The position numbers and the translations under genes were made by a program. Positions 1-7,052 of a DNA stretch of 64,000 nt are shown here, in pieces; the first letter of the stretch is position 1, and each line of letters begins with the position of its first letter. Origin of the DNA: SKVR01 sp037441525 (GTDB lineage Bacteria; Bacteroidota; Bacteroidia; Bacteroidales; UBA7960). The notes under the pieces were generated by a model. That model ran no database searches and was not told where the DNA came from. It was given only the letters and a program-made list of their open reading frames with translations. The stretch covers positions 124,001 to 188,000 of the forward strand of contig JBBISA010000001.1 of NCBI GenBank assembly GCA_037441525.1. Direction: 5' to 3'.

Positions 1-112
1 TTACAAAATCACTGCAAATATAAAAGATATAATGGTATTATGTTCTTTAAGAAAATATTTAATGAGTCAATTTAAAATTAAAATTCATGATGGTGGGGTT
101 GGTAAAATTTTA

Positions 113-120
113 TACTTTTG
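113..120 (+). promoter_or_regulatory. putative -7 box for SRP RNA
   Basis: TACTTTTG fits the Bacteroidetes -7 consensus TAnnTTTG and ends five bases before the predicted 5' end of the SRP RNA. No convincing -33 element is seen at the usual spacing. Positions 1-112 hold nothing else I can identify. Confidence 0.5.
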
Positions 121-125
121 CACTC

Positions 126-216
126 GCAAGTCTGGTACGACCAGCTCCTGCTGAACTCCCCCAGGACCGGAAGGTAGCAAGGGTAAGCGGTCGTAGCGGT
201 GCGATACTGGACTTGC
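126..216 (+). ncRNA. ffs: signal recognition particle RNA (small 4.5S type)
   Basis: This is the RNA scaffold of the signal recognition particle, which binds Ffh and targets nascent membrane proteins. The diagnostic apical segment, CAGGACCGGAAGGTAGCA, lies at about 162-179 and carries the conserved GGAA tetraloop and the asymmetric loop that binds the Ffh M domain. The ends pair perfectly: GCAAGTC at 126-132 with GACTTGC at 210-216. Total length of about 91 nt is typical of the Alu-less bacterial form. A run of eight T follows at 217-224. Confidence 0.93.
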
Positions 217-224
217 TTTTTTTT
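217..224 (+). terminator. T-run terminating SRP RNA
   Basis: Eight consecutive T follow the closing stem of the SRP RNA, so the RNA's own hairpin plus the U tract probably acts as the intrinsic terminator. Confidence 0.7.
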
Positions 225-256
225 GCTTTTTCAGTCCTTCACAAATATAAACTCCT

Positions 257-907
257 ATGAAATTTTTTATTGATACCGCTAACCTTAATCAAATTAAGGA
301 AGCAAATGATCTTGGTGTGCTTGACGGGGTAACAACCAATCCTTCATTAATGGCTAAAGAAGGAATTAAAGGCCACAATCTCATCATGCAACATTATATC
401 GATATTTGTAATATTGTTGATGGCGATGTAAGTGCCGAAGTAATTTCTACCGATTTTGACGGCATTGTGAAAGAAGGTCATGCCCTGGCCGAACTTCATC
501 CGCAAATTGTTGTAAAGGTACCTATGATAAAGGACGGGGTAAAAGCCATCAAATATTTCACTTCCAAAGGTATCAGAACCAATTGTACACTGGTATTTTC
601 TCCAGGCCAGGCTATTTTGGCTGCAAAAGCAGGTGCTTCCTATGTTTCACCATTTATGGGCAGGCTCGATGATGTTTCTTTTGATGGAGTTGAACTGATT
701 CAGCAAATTGTTGGTATTTATTCTATGCATGGTTTCGAAACCCAGGTTCTGGCAGCAAGTGTTCGCAGCAGTTTGCATATTGTAAGATGTGCCGAAGTAG
801 GTGCCGATGTTGTTACCTGCCCGTTGGAGCCGATTTTAGGCCTGCTAAAACATCCTCTTACCGATATCGGATTAGCAAAATTCCTGGCCGATCATAATAT
901 GAAATAA
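257..907 (+). CDS. fsa: FSA/TalC-type transaldolase (fructose-6-phosphate aldolase family)
   Basis: A 216-residue class I aldolase of the short transaldolase family, cytosolic. Members either transfer a dihydroxyacetone unit between sugar phosphates in the pentose phosphate pathway or cleave fructose 6-phosphate. The start FFIDTANLNQI, the GVTTNPSL segment and the Schiff-base lysine K87 in VVKVPM are characteristic. Length matches the single-domain subfamily rather than the ~320-residue TalB type. It follows the SRP RNA by 40 bases and ends before a strong terminator, so it is probably monocistronic. Sequence alone does not settle transaldolase versus aldolase activity; in Bacteroidetes a transaldolase role is the usual assumption. 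Confidence 0.93.
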   Translation: MKFFIDTANLNQIKEANDLGVLDGVTTNPSLMAKEGIKGHNLIMQHYIDICNIVDGDVSAEVISTDFDGIVKEGHALAELHPQIVVKVPMIKDGVKAIKYFTSKGIRTNCTLVFSPGQAILAAKAGASYVSPFMGRLDDVSFDGVELIQQIVGIYSMHGFETQVLAASVRSSLHIVRCAEVGADVVTCPLEPILGLLKHPLTDIGLAKFLADHNMK

Positions 908-930
908 AGGGAAGTACCCATTTCCCTCTT

Positions 931-977
931 AAGCCATTAAAATACGTCGGATAAAACCGTGTTTTAATGGCTTTTTC
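931..977 (+). terminator. intrinsic terminator after fsa
   Basis: A perfect 12-bp stem, AAGCCATTAAAA (931-942) with TTTTAATGGCTT (962-973), is followed by a T-rich tail. It shows that the longer upstream reading frame of the next gene, from 967, is not its real start. Confidence 0.8.
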
Positions 978-981
978 TTTT

Positions 982-989
982 TACTTTCG
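982..989 (+). promoter_or_regulatory. possible -7 box for nfeD
   Basis: TACTTTCG matches the TAnnTTCG variant of the Bacteroidetes -7 element, just past the fsa terminator and 83 bases before the chosen nfeD start. No clear -33 box is seen. Confidence 0.3.
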
Positions 990-1071
990 CAACAACAAAG
1001 GCCCGGATTTCTTGTTTACAAGGCAGTTTGTAACTTTCGCGATTTTCATAAACCATCTAACACCCATTATT

Positions 1072-2460
1072 ATGTTTCGCTGGATTATATTTTTTGGCTT
1101 AATTCTTTCACAAGGCATTGGCTCTTTATACTCACTTGAGCGCCTGGACCGCATTACTGAATTGCTCCAAAACAACCCTGACAAAGAGTTTTTGATTTAT
1201 GTTTTTGATATTAAAGAGCAAATCGCGGCTCCTGTTCTTTTTCGCACTCAAAAAGCATTCGCTGAAGCTGATTCGCTAAATGCTGATGTAATTTTGATTC
1301 ACATGAACACCTACGGAGGGCTCGTTGATATTGCAGATTCGCTTCGCACCCGCATTATGCAATCAAGAATACCGGTTATGGTCTTCATCGACAACAATGC
1401 TGCCTCCGCAGGCGCCCTTATTTCTATTGCTACCGACAGGATTTATATGCGCCCCGGTGCCAATATTGGTGCTGCTACGGTGGTTGACCAAACAGGGGAG
1501 GTTGTGGCCGATAAATTTCAGTCCTACATGCGCTCAATGATGCGCTCCACAGCAGAAGCGAAAGGACGAGACCCCGAAATTGCCCAGGCAATGGTAGACC
1601 CCTCTATTGTTGTTGAAGGGGTAATCGAAGAAGGAAAAGTACTTACTTTTACTGCATCCGAAGCAATGCGTTGGGGGTTTTGTGAAGGGATAGCTGAAAA
1701 TATTGATGAAGTTATCAAACTGGCTGGATTCGAGAATTACACTTTTGTAAATCAAAAACTGTCAACTATTGGCCGTATTATTAGCTTTCTGATGCATCCT
1801 ATTGTGAGTGGCCTGCTCATTATGCTTATTCTCGGAGGAATTTATTTTGAACTTCAAACACCAGGCGTAGGTTTCCCTATTATTGTAGCATTATCTGCCG
1901 CCCTGGTTTATTTTGCTCCCTTTTACCTCGAAGGATTGGCTTCTAATTGGGAAATTGTGATCTTTATAATCGGTCTTATTTTGCTAGCCATCGAAATATT
2001 TGCCATACCCGGATTTGGAGTGGCCGGAATCCTTGGGATTATTTTTATGGTTTCGGGGTTGGCTCTTGCCATGATTGGCAATGATGGACCCGATTTTTCA
2101 GGGGTACCAATGGGGCAAATAGGCCGTGCCTTCCTGGTTGTCATCATTGCATTTTTCCTCTCCATAACATCATCAATATATCTGAGCGCAAAACTTTTAA
2201 CATCTAAAGGAAGAATTGGAAATATTCTGGCATTAAATACCGTGCAAGATACATACGCCGGTTACTCATCAGTTGATGGTCGACTTAAAAATCTTATCGG
2301 AAAAACTGGTACTGCATATACCATTTTGAGACCTAGCGGAAAGGTAGAAATCGAAGATGATGTTTACGATGCAACTGCCCTTACTGGTTATATAGAAAAA
2401 GGTGAAAAGGTTAGGGTTGTGAAACTCGAAACGACACAAATATTTGTAGTCAAAGCCTAA
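1072..2460 (+). CDS. NfeD-family membrane serine protease (NfeD1b type)
   Basis: A 462-residue membrane protein. I start it at the ATG at 1072, giving the signal sequence MFRWIIFFGLILSQG; the longer frame from 967 would begin inside a terminator. The N-terminal half is a ClpP-like serine protease domain: HMNTYGG forms the oxyanion strand and NNAASAGALIS carries the nucleophilic serine. Several transmembrane helices follow in the middle. The last ~70 residues, beginning LIGKTGTAYTILRPSGKVEIED, look like the NfeD OB-fold. Such proteins usually cleave or organise SPFH/stomatin partners at the membrane, but no SPFH gene is adjacent here. The gene is followed 30 bases later by pncB. Confidence 0.88.
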   Translation: MFRWIIFFGLILSQGIGSLYSLERLDRITELLQNNPDKEFLIYVFDIKEQIAAPVLFRTQKAFAEADSLNADVILIHMNTYGGLVDIADSLRTRIMQSRIPVMVFIDNNAASAGALISIATDRIYMRPGANIGAATVVDQTGEVVADKFQSYMRSMMRSTAEAKGRDPEIAQAMVDPSIVVEGVIEEGKVLTFTASEAMRWGFCEGIAENIDEVIKLAGFENYTFVNQKLSTIGRIISFLMHPIVSGLLIMLILGGIYFELQTPGVGFPIIVALSAALVYFAPFYLEGLASNWEIVIFIIGLILLAIEIFAIPGFGVAGILGIIFMVSGLALAMIGNDGPDFSGVPMGQIGRAFLVVIIAFFLSITSSIYLSAKLLTSKGRIGNILALNTVQDTYAGYSSVDGRLKNLIGKTGTAYTILRPSGKVEIEDDVYDATALTGYIEKGEKVRVVKLETTQIFVVKA

Positions 2461-2490
2461 AGGCTATTTGCTCACCAATTCTCCGAAAAA

Positions 2491-3903
2491 ATGTTCTATC
2501 ATTCACAAGTATCACCCCTTTACACCGACCTGTATCAACTCACTATGGCCCAGGCCTATTACAGGAATGGGATGCACAACGCACGGGCAGGGTTCGACTA
2601 TTTCTTCCGCAAAATACCCTTTAAGGGGGGATATGTTGTCTTTGCCGGATTACAAGAGCTTCTTCATATTATTAAAGACCTTCGGTTTAAGGAAATTGAC
2701 CTCGATTACCTTGAGAGATCAGGATTTGATAATGATTTTCTTGATTACCTGGAAGATTTTCGTTTCTCAGGTGATATTGCAGCTGCAAGAGAAGGCGATG
2801 TGGTTTTTCCTACTGAACCGGTAATTCGTGTGGAAGGAAATCTTATTGAATCCCAGCTTATTGAAACATTGTTGCTTAATACTATCAACTTTCAGTCGCT
2901 TGTAGCAACAAAGGCATGCCGAATCAGGCATGCAGCTGGTTCAGGAAAGATTTTAAGCGATTTTGGTTTGCGTCGTGCACAGTCATTTGGCGCAATGCAA
3001 GCTTCAAGGGCTGCAATAATTGGAGGTTTTAACAGCACTTCCAATGTGTCTGCCGCTAAAAAATATAACATCCCGCATGCCGGCACCATGGCTCATAGTT
3101 TTATCGAAAGCTTTGGGAGCGAAGAAAGCGCTTTCAGAGCCTATGCCAAAGCATTCCCCGATTCAAGCGTTTTTCTGGTCGATACCTACAATACGCTTTT
3201 CAGCGGCATTCCTAACGCCATTAAAATTGCAAAGGAAATGAAAAAGGATGGCAAATCCTTAAAAGCTATCAGACTAGATAGTGGCGACCTTGCTTACCTT
3301 TCAAGAAAAGCACGCGAAATGCTCGATTATGAAGGTTTTAATGAAGTGAAAATTGTGGTGTCAAATCAATTGGATGAGTACGTAATAAAAAGTTTGCTTG
3401 AGCAAAAAGCTCCTATCGATATTTTTGGTGTTGGCACCAGTTTGGTTACAGGAATGCCTGATGCTGCGCTGGACGGTGTCTATAAACTTGCCTGGATTAA
3501 CGACAGGCCGGTATTGAAAATTTCTGATAATCTGCAAAAGGGAACTTTGCCTGGTAAAAAGAAAATTCTGAGATATCTCGATCGCGATGGTATGTTTTTC
3601 GCCGATGCTGTTGCTCTGGCCGATGAGGCAGAACCCGAAAGGATGATTCATCCGTTCGAAAAACTTAAATCAATGTCTCTTACAGATCTAAAATGTGTAG
3701 AACTGCTTCATACGGCAATGAAAAATGGAGAAGTAATTACTTCCGATGAAACCCCATTACAGATTAATCACAGGTTAAAAACAAGACTTAATTTGCTTCC
3801 TCCTGAACATCAGCGCTTTGATTATCCGCATATATATAAGGTAGGGATAACTGAAAAACTAATGAATATCAGAGACGAGATATTACTAAAACATCGCAGG
3901 TAG
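2491..3903 (+). CDS. pncB: nicotinate phosphoribosyltransferase
   Basis: A 470-residue cytosolic enzyme that joins nicotinate to PRPP to make nicotinate mononucleotide, the entry step of the Preiss-Handler NAD salvage route. The N-terminus (SPLYTDLYQLTMAQAYY) and the segment HAGTMAHSFIESF, whose H202 corresponds to the phosphorylated histidine, are family hallmarks. RLDSGDLAYLS and FGVGTSLVTG match the phosphate-binding barrel loops. Length is normal for the bacterial form. It is followed 47 bases later by nicotinamidase, so nicotinamide would be deamidated and then captured by this enzyme. Confidence 0.95.
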   Translation: MFYHSQVSPLYTDLYQLTMAQAYYRNGMHNARAGFDYFFRKIPFKGGYVVFAGLQELLHIIKDLRFKEIDLDYLERSGFDNDFLDYLEDFRFSGDIAAAREGDVVFPTEPVIRVEGNLIESQLIETLLLNTINFQSLVATKACRIRHAAGSGKILSDFGLRRAQSFGAMQASRAAIIGGFNSTSNVSAAKKYNIPHAGTMAHSFIESFGSEESAFRAYAKAFPDSSVFLVDTYNTLFSGIPNAIKIAKEMKKDGKSLKAIRLDSGDLAYLSRKAREMLDYEGFNEVKIVVSNQLDEYVIKSLLEQKAPIDIFGVGTSLVTGMPDAALDGVYKLAWINDRPVLKISDNLQKGTLPGKKKILRYLDRDGMFFADAVALADEAEPERMIHPFEKLKSMSLTDLKCVELLHTAMKNGEVITSDETPLQINHRLKTRLNLLPPEHQRFDYPHIYKVGITEKLMNIRDEILLKHRR

Positions 3904-3950
3904 TTTATTTTGTGTTTGTCTTTATTGACCATTCCCTGAAATTTAACTAT

Positions 3951-4556
3951 ATGAATGTATTGATTTTGGTTGATATACAAAACGATTTTTTACCAGGTGG
4001 AGCTTTGGCTGTTTCGGATGGTGATGAAATAATTCCCATTGTAAATCAACTGGTTGAAAAATTTCCACTTGTAGTTGCAACTCAAGACTGGCATCCTTCC
4101 AACCATGGCAGTTTTGCTTCTGTTCATGCGGGCAAAAAACCCTTTGAACTTTATGAACTCGGTGGATTGCCCCAGGTTCTATGGCCAAACCATTGTGTGC
4201 AAGGCACAACCGGGGCTGAGTTTTCAACAAATCTTTCAACAAATAACATCGAAGCCATTTTCAGAAAAGGTACTGACCACGGCATAGATTCCTACAGCGG
4301 ATTTTTTGATAATGGTCGCAAAAAGGCCACCGGGATGGGCAGTTACCTGAAGGGGCTCGGTGTTGAAGCGGTTTTCATTGTTGGTTTGGCGGGCGATTAT
4401 TGTGTTGGATACACTGCCCTCGATGCTTTAGAGTTGGGGTTTGCAGTGTCAGTAATTGAAGATGCTACCAGGAGCATTGACCAAACCGGATGGCTGAAGA
4501 TGAAGGTTGCCATCCGGGAAAGGGGAGGGCAAATAATCCATTCAAAAGATATTTAG
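3951..4556 (+). CDS. pncA: nicotinamidase
   Basis: A 201-residue isochorismatase-fold amidohydrolase converting nicotinamide to nicotinate and ammonia. The ATG at 3951 (MNVLILVDIQNDF) is the natural start; an in-frame GTG 39 bases upstream adds an unconserved leader. The catalytic triad is visible as D8, K106 and C151, and the metal site as D46, H48 and H52 in QDWHPSNH. It sits directly downstream of pncB, so both steps of nicotinamide salvage are encoded together. The substrate assignment is strengthened by that neighbour, since related hydrolases act on pyrazinamide analogues or isochorismate. Confidence 0.94.
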   Translation: MNVLILVDIQNDFLPGGALAVSDGDEIIPIVNQLVEKFPLVVATQDWHPSNHGSFASVHAGKKPFELYELGGLPQVLWPNHCVQGTTGAEFSTNLSTNNIEAIFRKGTDHGIDSYSGFFDNGRKKATGMGSYLKGLGVEAVFIVGLAGDYCVGYTALDALELGFAVSVIEDATRSIDQTGWLKMKVAIRERGGQIIHSKDI

Positions 4557-4600
4557 TCTTTTGTGCTCGAAATCCATATTTTAGCAACCCCCATAAAAAA

Positions 4601-5548
4601 ATGCGGATAAGAAACCTTAAGGTTCCCAATTCGAGATTGGTTGAAGGCAGTTATCATACCTTCGAAATCCTTAAAATCATTGAACCTGAGCCGGGTAATC
4701 CCCAATTTGTTTTAAAGGACCCCTTGGGCTACAAAGTGTTGATGCATGCAATTTTTTATAAAAACTATGGTTTTTCTAACGGAAATAAAATAGTATGCAG
4801 AGTTGACCGTGTAAATTGCAATGGCCTGATGTTTCTTGAACCTATGCATCCCATTTATAAAGAAGGAGAGGTTTACTTTTTCGAAATTATCGGAAAAAAA
4901 ACGGTGACTGGTTTCTCCGGAAAATCCGGGTTTGCCTTTGTAGTTGCCGATGCACTGGGCAACCAATGGGATATTATGGTAAAACCTTCCTTTCTTGATT
5001 CTTTTACCATTGGAGATGTTATTCGATGCTATTTGGAACGAATTAAAAAGGGGAAGTTTTTTCTTCGACCCGTTTTGCCCGACAATTTAGCTGGAGGTCT
5101 TACAATCGGTGAATATCAACATTTTGTCATTCAGGGTGAATATTTTGAAAAATCCAATAAAAATCACTATTGGGTATTGCTGGGGCAGGATGGAGAACAT
5201 TACCCTGTGAATAAAAAGTATTATACACATTATGGGTTAAAAACCGGTCAGAACATTTTATGCAGGGCAACCGGCTTTACCCTTGATGGATACTACTTTC
5301 TGGAACCTGAGAATCCATGGTACCAAATAGGACTGGAGTATGAATTCAAGGCCCTTGAAATAAACCGTTTGGAATATCTTAATGGTACACAGGAGTATGT
5401 GCTGGTACTCGACGACCCGTTTAATGAACCCTTCAAGATGTTTATTGATCAGGAAGATGTAGAGAGGGTCAGAAATCAAAAAATGGTAAGATGCTTGTTG
5501 CAAAACATAAAAAAGAGCAGACTTGAAACAAAACTTATTTCATTATGA
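4601..5548 (+). CDS. uncharacterised protein of four OB/S1-like repeats
   Basis: I do not recognise a named family. The 315-residue protein starts at the ATG at 4601; a longer frame would overlap pncA. It reads as four tandem units of 70-80 residues, each opening with an aromatic strand (SYHTFEIL, VYFFEII, EYQHFVI, EYEFKALEI) and each ending with a KIVCR-, VIRCYLER-, NILCR- or MVRCLLQ-like strand. The link FLEPMHPIYKEG after unit 1 is closely echoed by FLEPENPWYQIG after unit 3. The strand pattern suggests small beta-barrels such as OB or S1 folds, hence possibly nucleic-acid binding; this is inference. There is no signal peptide. Its 3' end overlaps the convergent DUF721 gene by 14 bases. 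Confidence 0.75.
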   Translation: MRIRNLKVPNSRLVEGSYHTFEILKIIEPEPGNPQFVLKDPLGYKVLMHAIFYKNYGFSNGNKIVCRVDRVNCNGLMFLEPMHPIYKEGEVYFFEIIGKKTVTGFSGKSGFAFVVADALGNQWDIMVKPSFLDSFTIGDVIRCYLERIKKGKFFLRPVLPDNLAGGLTIGEYQHFVIQGEYFEKSNKNHYWVLLGQDGEHYPVNKKYYTHYGLKTGQNILCRATGFTLDGYYFLEPENPWYQIGLEYEFKALEINRLEYLNGTQEYVLVLDDPFNEPFKMFIDQEDVERVRNQKMVRCLLQNIKKSRLETKLISL

Positions 5549-5825
5549 TCTCTTTAACCAGCTCTTTCCCCAATTCTTTATTAATAAGCCCGGTTATTTT
5601 GGTTCTTGCCATGAAAAGCTCCTCCCGCAAAGGGGCTGAGCGCAAAAATACCGTGAGGGTATGGTTTTTATATGCAATTTTCTCAGTCAGTGTATTGATT
5701 TGAGGCCCCATCACTTTTTCCCATGCGGTCGTTATTCGAATTTCGTTGAGTTTATCCTCCATCTGAAAAGCTCGGATAAACTCCTTTATTACTTCGCCAA
5801 GGCTTAGCTCGTTCGATTTTCTCAT
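5535..5825 (-). CDS. DUF721 protein (DciA-like)
   Basis: A 96-residue protein of the DUF721 family. DciA members of this family load or recruit the replicative helicase in bacteria lacking DnaC or DnaI; other members are called RNA-binding by similarity to KH folds. The conserved W-x-x-(V/M)-x-G-P segment is seen as AWEKVMGPQI, followed by a beta-rich part (HTLTVFLRSAPLREEL). It lies 18 bases downstream of recF on the same strand, and recF-DUF721 adjacency is common. A helicase-loading role is inferred from the family and the replication-gene context. Confidence 0.85.
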   Translation of the reverse strand: MRKSNELSLGEVIKEFIRAFQMEDKLNEIRITTAWEKVMGPQINTLTEKIAYKNHTLTVFLRSAPLREELFMARTKITGLINKELGKELVKEIIMK

Positions 5826-5843
5826 GGTAATTTTTATTATCCC

Positions 5844-6965
5844 CTATTCATTCCCAAAGTCCTTTATGGATATTGTTTCACCAGTTTTAATAGAAAAAAG
5901 CCTGCTGGCAACTGACATTTTTTCCAGGATTAATTCAAGCCTTTCGGAGTGGGTATCTGTTATAAATATCTGGCCAAAACCATCGCGCGATACAGTATTT
6001 AATAGAAGTTCCACCCTTGATGGATCGAGTTTGTCAAAGATATCATCAAAAAGTAATAGCGGTGCAAATCCTTTAATTTGTCTGATAAATCTATACTGAG
6101 CAAGCTTAAGTGCAATAACAAAAGTTTTCTGCTGACCCTGACTCCCAAATTTTTTTACTGGCTGCCCATCAATGAAAAAATTCAGATTATCCTTATGAAT
6201 TCCTGCCGATGTATATTGAAACGACAAGTCCTTTTTCAGGTTCTCCTTCAGAAGCTCTTCAAAACTGCTGTTGTTTAAGCCCGATTCGTAGGCAATGTCG
6301 GTCTGTTCCTGGTTGCCGCTGAGGCTTTTATAATCATCGCGGAAAACATCAATGAAATTTAGAAAAAATTCCTTCCTGATTTTGTATATAAACTCACCAT
6401 TGTTTATCAATTGCTGATCCCAGATTTCAAGACTGGCAAAGTCGAAATTTTTTTTTTCAGCAAAGATTTTCAGCAAACTGTTACGCTGAGTCAATGCGCG
6501 ATTATAATCCATCAATCTGTAAAGATAATCGTGGTTGTACTGCGAAATCACCCCATCAATAAACTTACGCCGTTCTTCGCTGCCACCATTGATCAATTCT
6601 CCATCGCCAGGATAAATTAAAACAAGCGGATAATATCCGATATGATCAGATAACCGTTCATACTCCTTCTTGTTTCGTTTAAAGATTTTTTTTTGCCCTC
6701 GTTTTACAGCACAGTGTAGTTCATCATTTTTACTGTTTATTTCATAATTGCCCTGAATCATAAAGAAATCTTCATCAAAACGGATATTTTGAGTATCGCT
6801 CGATGTGCCGAAACCCTTGCAAAACGACAGGTAATAAATTGCTTCCAGGATATTGGTTTTTCCAACGCCATTATTGCCTGTAAAACAATTGATTCCGGGC
6901 AGGAAATCGAAGGTTGCCTGGTTATAATTTTTAAAATTGAATATGGAAAGCGTTTTTAAATGCAT
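5844..6965 (-). CDS. recF: DNA replication and repair protein RecF
   Basis: A 373-residue SMC-like ATPase that helps load RecA at single-strand gaps with RecO and RecR. I start at the ATG at 6965 (MHLKTLSIFNFKNY); an upstream frame to 7028 would run through the clpC terminator. Walker A is GNNGVGKTN, the ABC signature region is GSQGQQKTF, and Walker B is PLLLFDDIFDKLD. Length is standard for RecF. It forms a two-gene unit with DUF721. The usual dnaA-dnaN partners are not adjacent; dnaA is 44 kb away. Confidence 0.95.
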   Translation of the reverse strand: MHLKTLSIFNFKNYNQATFDFLPGINCFTGNNGVGKTNILEAIYYLSFCKGFGTSSDTQNIRFDEDFFMIQGNYEINSKNDELHCAVKRGQKKIFKRNKKEYERLSDHIGYYPLVLIYPGDGELINGGSEERRKFIDGVISQYNHDYLYRLMDYNRALTQRNSLLKIFAEKKNFDFASLEIWDQQLINNGEFIYKIRKEFFLNFIDVFRDDYKSLSGNQEQTDIAYESGLNNSSFEELLKENLKKDLSFQYTSAGIHKDNLNFFIDGQPVKKFGSQGQQKTFVIALKLAQYRFIRQIKGFAPLLLFDDIFDKLDPSRVELLLNTVSRDGFGQIFITDTHSERLELILEKMSVASRLFSIKTGETISIKDFGNE

Positions 6966-6970
6966 AGATA

Positions 6971-7010
6971 AAGAAAAAGTCCACTTAGGGCCATGAGCAT
7001 ATAAGTGGAC
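6971..7010 (-). terminator. intrinsic terminator between clpC and recF
   Basis: On the minus strand GTCCACTTA (7010-7002) pairs with TAAGTGGAC (6987-6979) in a perfect 9-bp stem, followed by TTTTTCTTT just before the recF start codon. It probably ends the clpC transcript, and it would also make recF partly dependent on read-through or its own promoter. Confidence 0.7.
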
Positions 7011-7052
7011 CAGATTATTAACCTGCAATAATTCAGCATATCTTGACCTGAA

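Noticed and set aside
967..1071. Longer N-terminus for the NfeD protein
   Set aside because: The extension starts inside the fsa terminator stem, and the ATG at 1072 begins a proper signal peptide.
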